A DNA stretch of 12,593 nt from an uncultured Selenomonas sp. (GTDB lineage: Bacteria; Bacillota; Negativicutes; Selenomonadales; Selenomonadaceae): positions 1 to 12,593 of the forward strand of contig CAMURM010000017.1 of the NCBI GenBank assembly GCA_947097535.1. The letters run 5' to 3'. A program made the translations under genes and the position numbers. Below are positions 12,517 through 12,593 of the stretch, piece after piece; the stretch's first letter is position 1; every line of letters begins with the position of its first letter. Below the pieces are notes generated by a model. It was not told the origin of the DNA. It ran no database searches and worked only from the letters and a program-made list of their open reading frames with translations.

Positions 12517-12593
12517 TAAATTCAGCCACCCATCTTCCCGCATCTGCGCTGTCCTCTCGTCGTCGACAAATCCTCGACGTAGCACCGCTACGC
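12505..12593 (+). repeat. right copy of the inverted repeat, with nested hairpins, running off the window
   Basis: Bases 12505-12547 mirror the left copy at 12066-12108. Beyond this lie two further dyads: CGTCGA/TCGACG (12561-12566 with 12574-12579, 7-base loop) and CGTAGC/GCTACG (12578-12583 with 12587-12592, 3-base loop). No reading frame of note covers the stretch. The organisation resembles a dispersed intergenic repeat or the end of a larger element; its end is not in view. Confidence 0.75.

Noticed and set aside
12066..12547. Insertion sequence with true terminal inverted repeats
   Set aside because: The homology runs past the 43-bp arms on both sides, no complete transposase lies inside, and no target duplication can be seen, so inverted copies of a dispersed repeat fit better.
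1..12593. CRISPR arrays, tRNA or rRNA genes
   Set aside because: No regularly spaced direct repeats and no tRNA cloverleaf or rRNA sequence were seen on either strand.

Overview
The window (about 58% G+C by eye, strong AGGAGG-type ribosome binding sites, TTGnnn/TATAAT-type promoters) looks like a chromosomal segment of a Gram-negative-type Firmicute, most likely a Negativicute close to Selenomonas. That placement is an inference from general sequence character, not from a database search.

Layout. (1) 1-2256: the 3' part of a GGDEF/EAL cyclic-di-GMP phosphodiesterase gene, then an unrecognised secreted or membrane-anchored protein with an acidic Glu-Pro/Ala-Pro linker, closed by a strong terminator. 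(2) 2257-2482: an AT-rich control region with a near-consensus promoter inside nested inverted repeats. (3) 2483-9717: eight same-strand genes with short gaps that look like one catabolic operon: split transketolase (N and C halves), PdxA2-type dehydrogenase/decarboxylase, DUF1537 acid-sugar kinase, KdgT-type permease, YcxB-like membrane protein, RpiB-family isomerase and triosephosphate-isomerase paralogue, closed by a terminator. (4) 9762-10817: a DeoR-family repressor gene with its own promoter and terminator, the likely regulator. (5) 10916-12026 (minus strand): a complete, isolated trpD with its own promoter. (6) 12058-12593: a truncated Rpn-family nuclease/transposase gene lying between two inverted copies of a repeat, with further hairpins running off the end.

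How the operon may work. The kinase plus PdxA2 pair is the known module for D-threonate or D-erythronate, which gives DHAP. The RpiB and TPI paralogues here carry the changes expected of D-erythrulose-4-phosphate isomerase (EryI/DerI) and L-erythrulose-1-phosphate isomerase (EryH/LerI), whose end product D-erythrose-4-phosphate is a transketolase substrate. Having both modules plus a transketolase in one operon suggests an acid-sugar route that passes through a C4 sugar phosphate. The simplest chemical solution is a 5-phosphopentonate: PdxA2-type C3 oxidation and decarboxylation would give D-erythrulose-4-phosphate, just as a 4-phosphotetronate gives DHAP. This is the most interesting hypothesis in the window and it is inference.

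Two structural oddities deserve attention: the good start codon and RBS of pdxA2 are one base out of frame with the conserved protein, and the Rpn gene ends exactly where a repeat copy begins.
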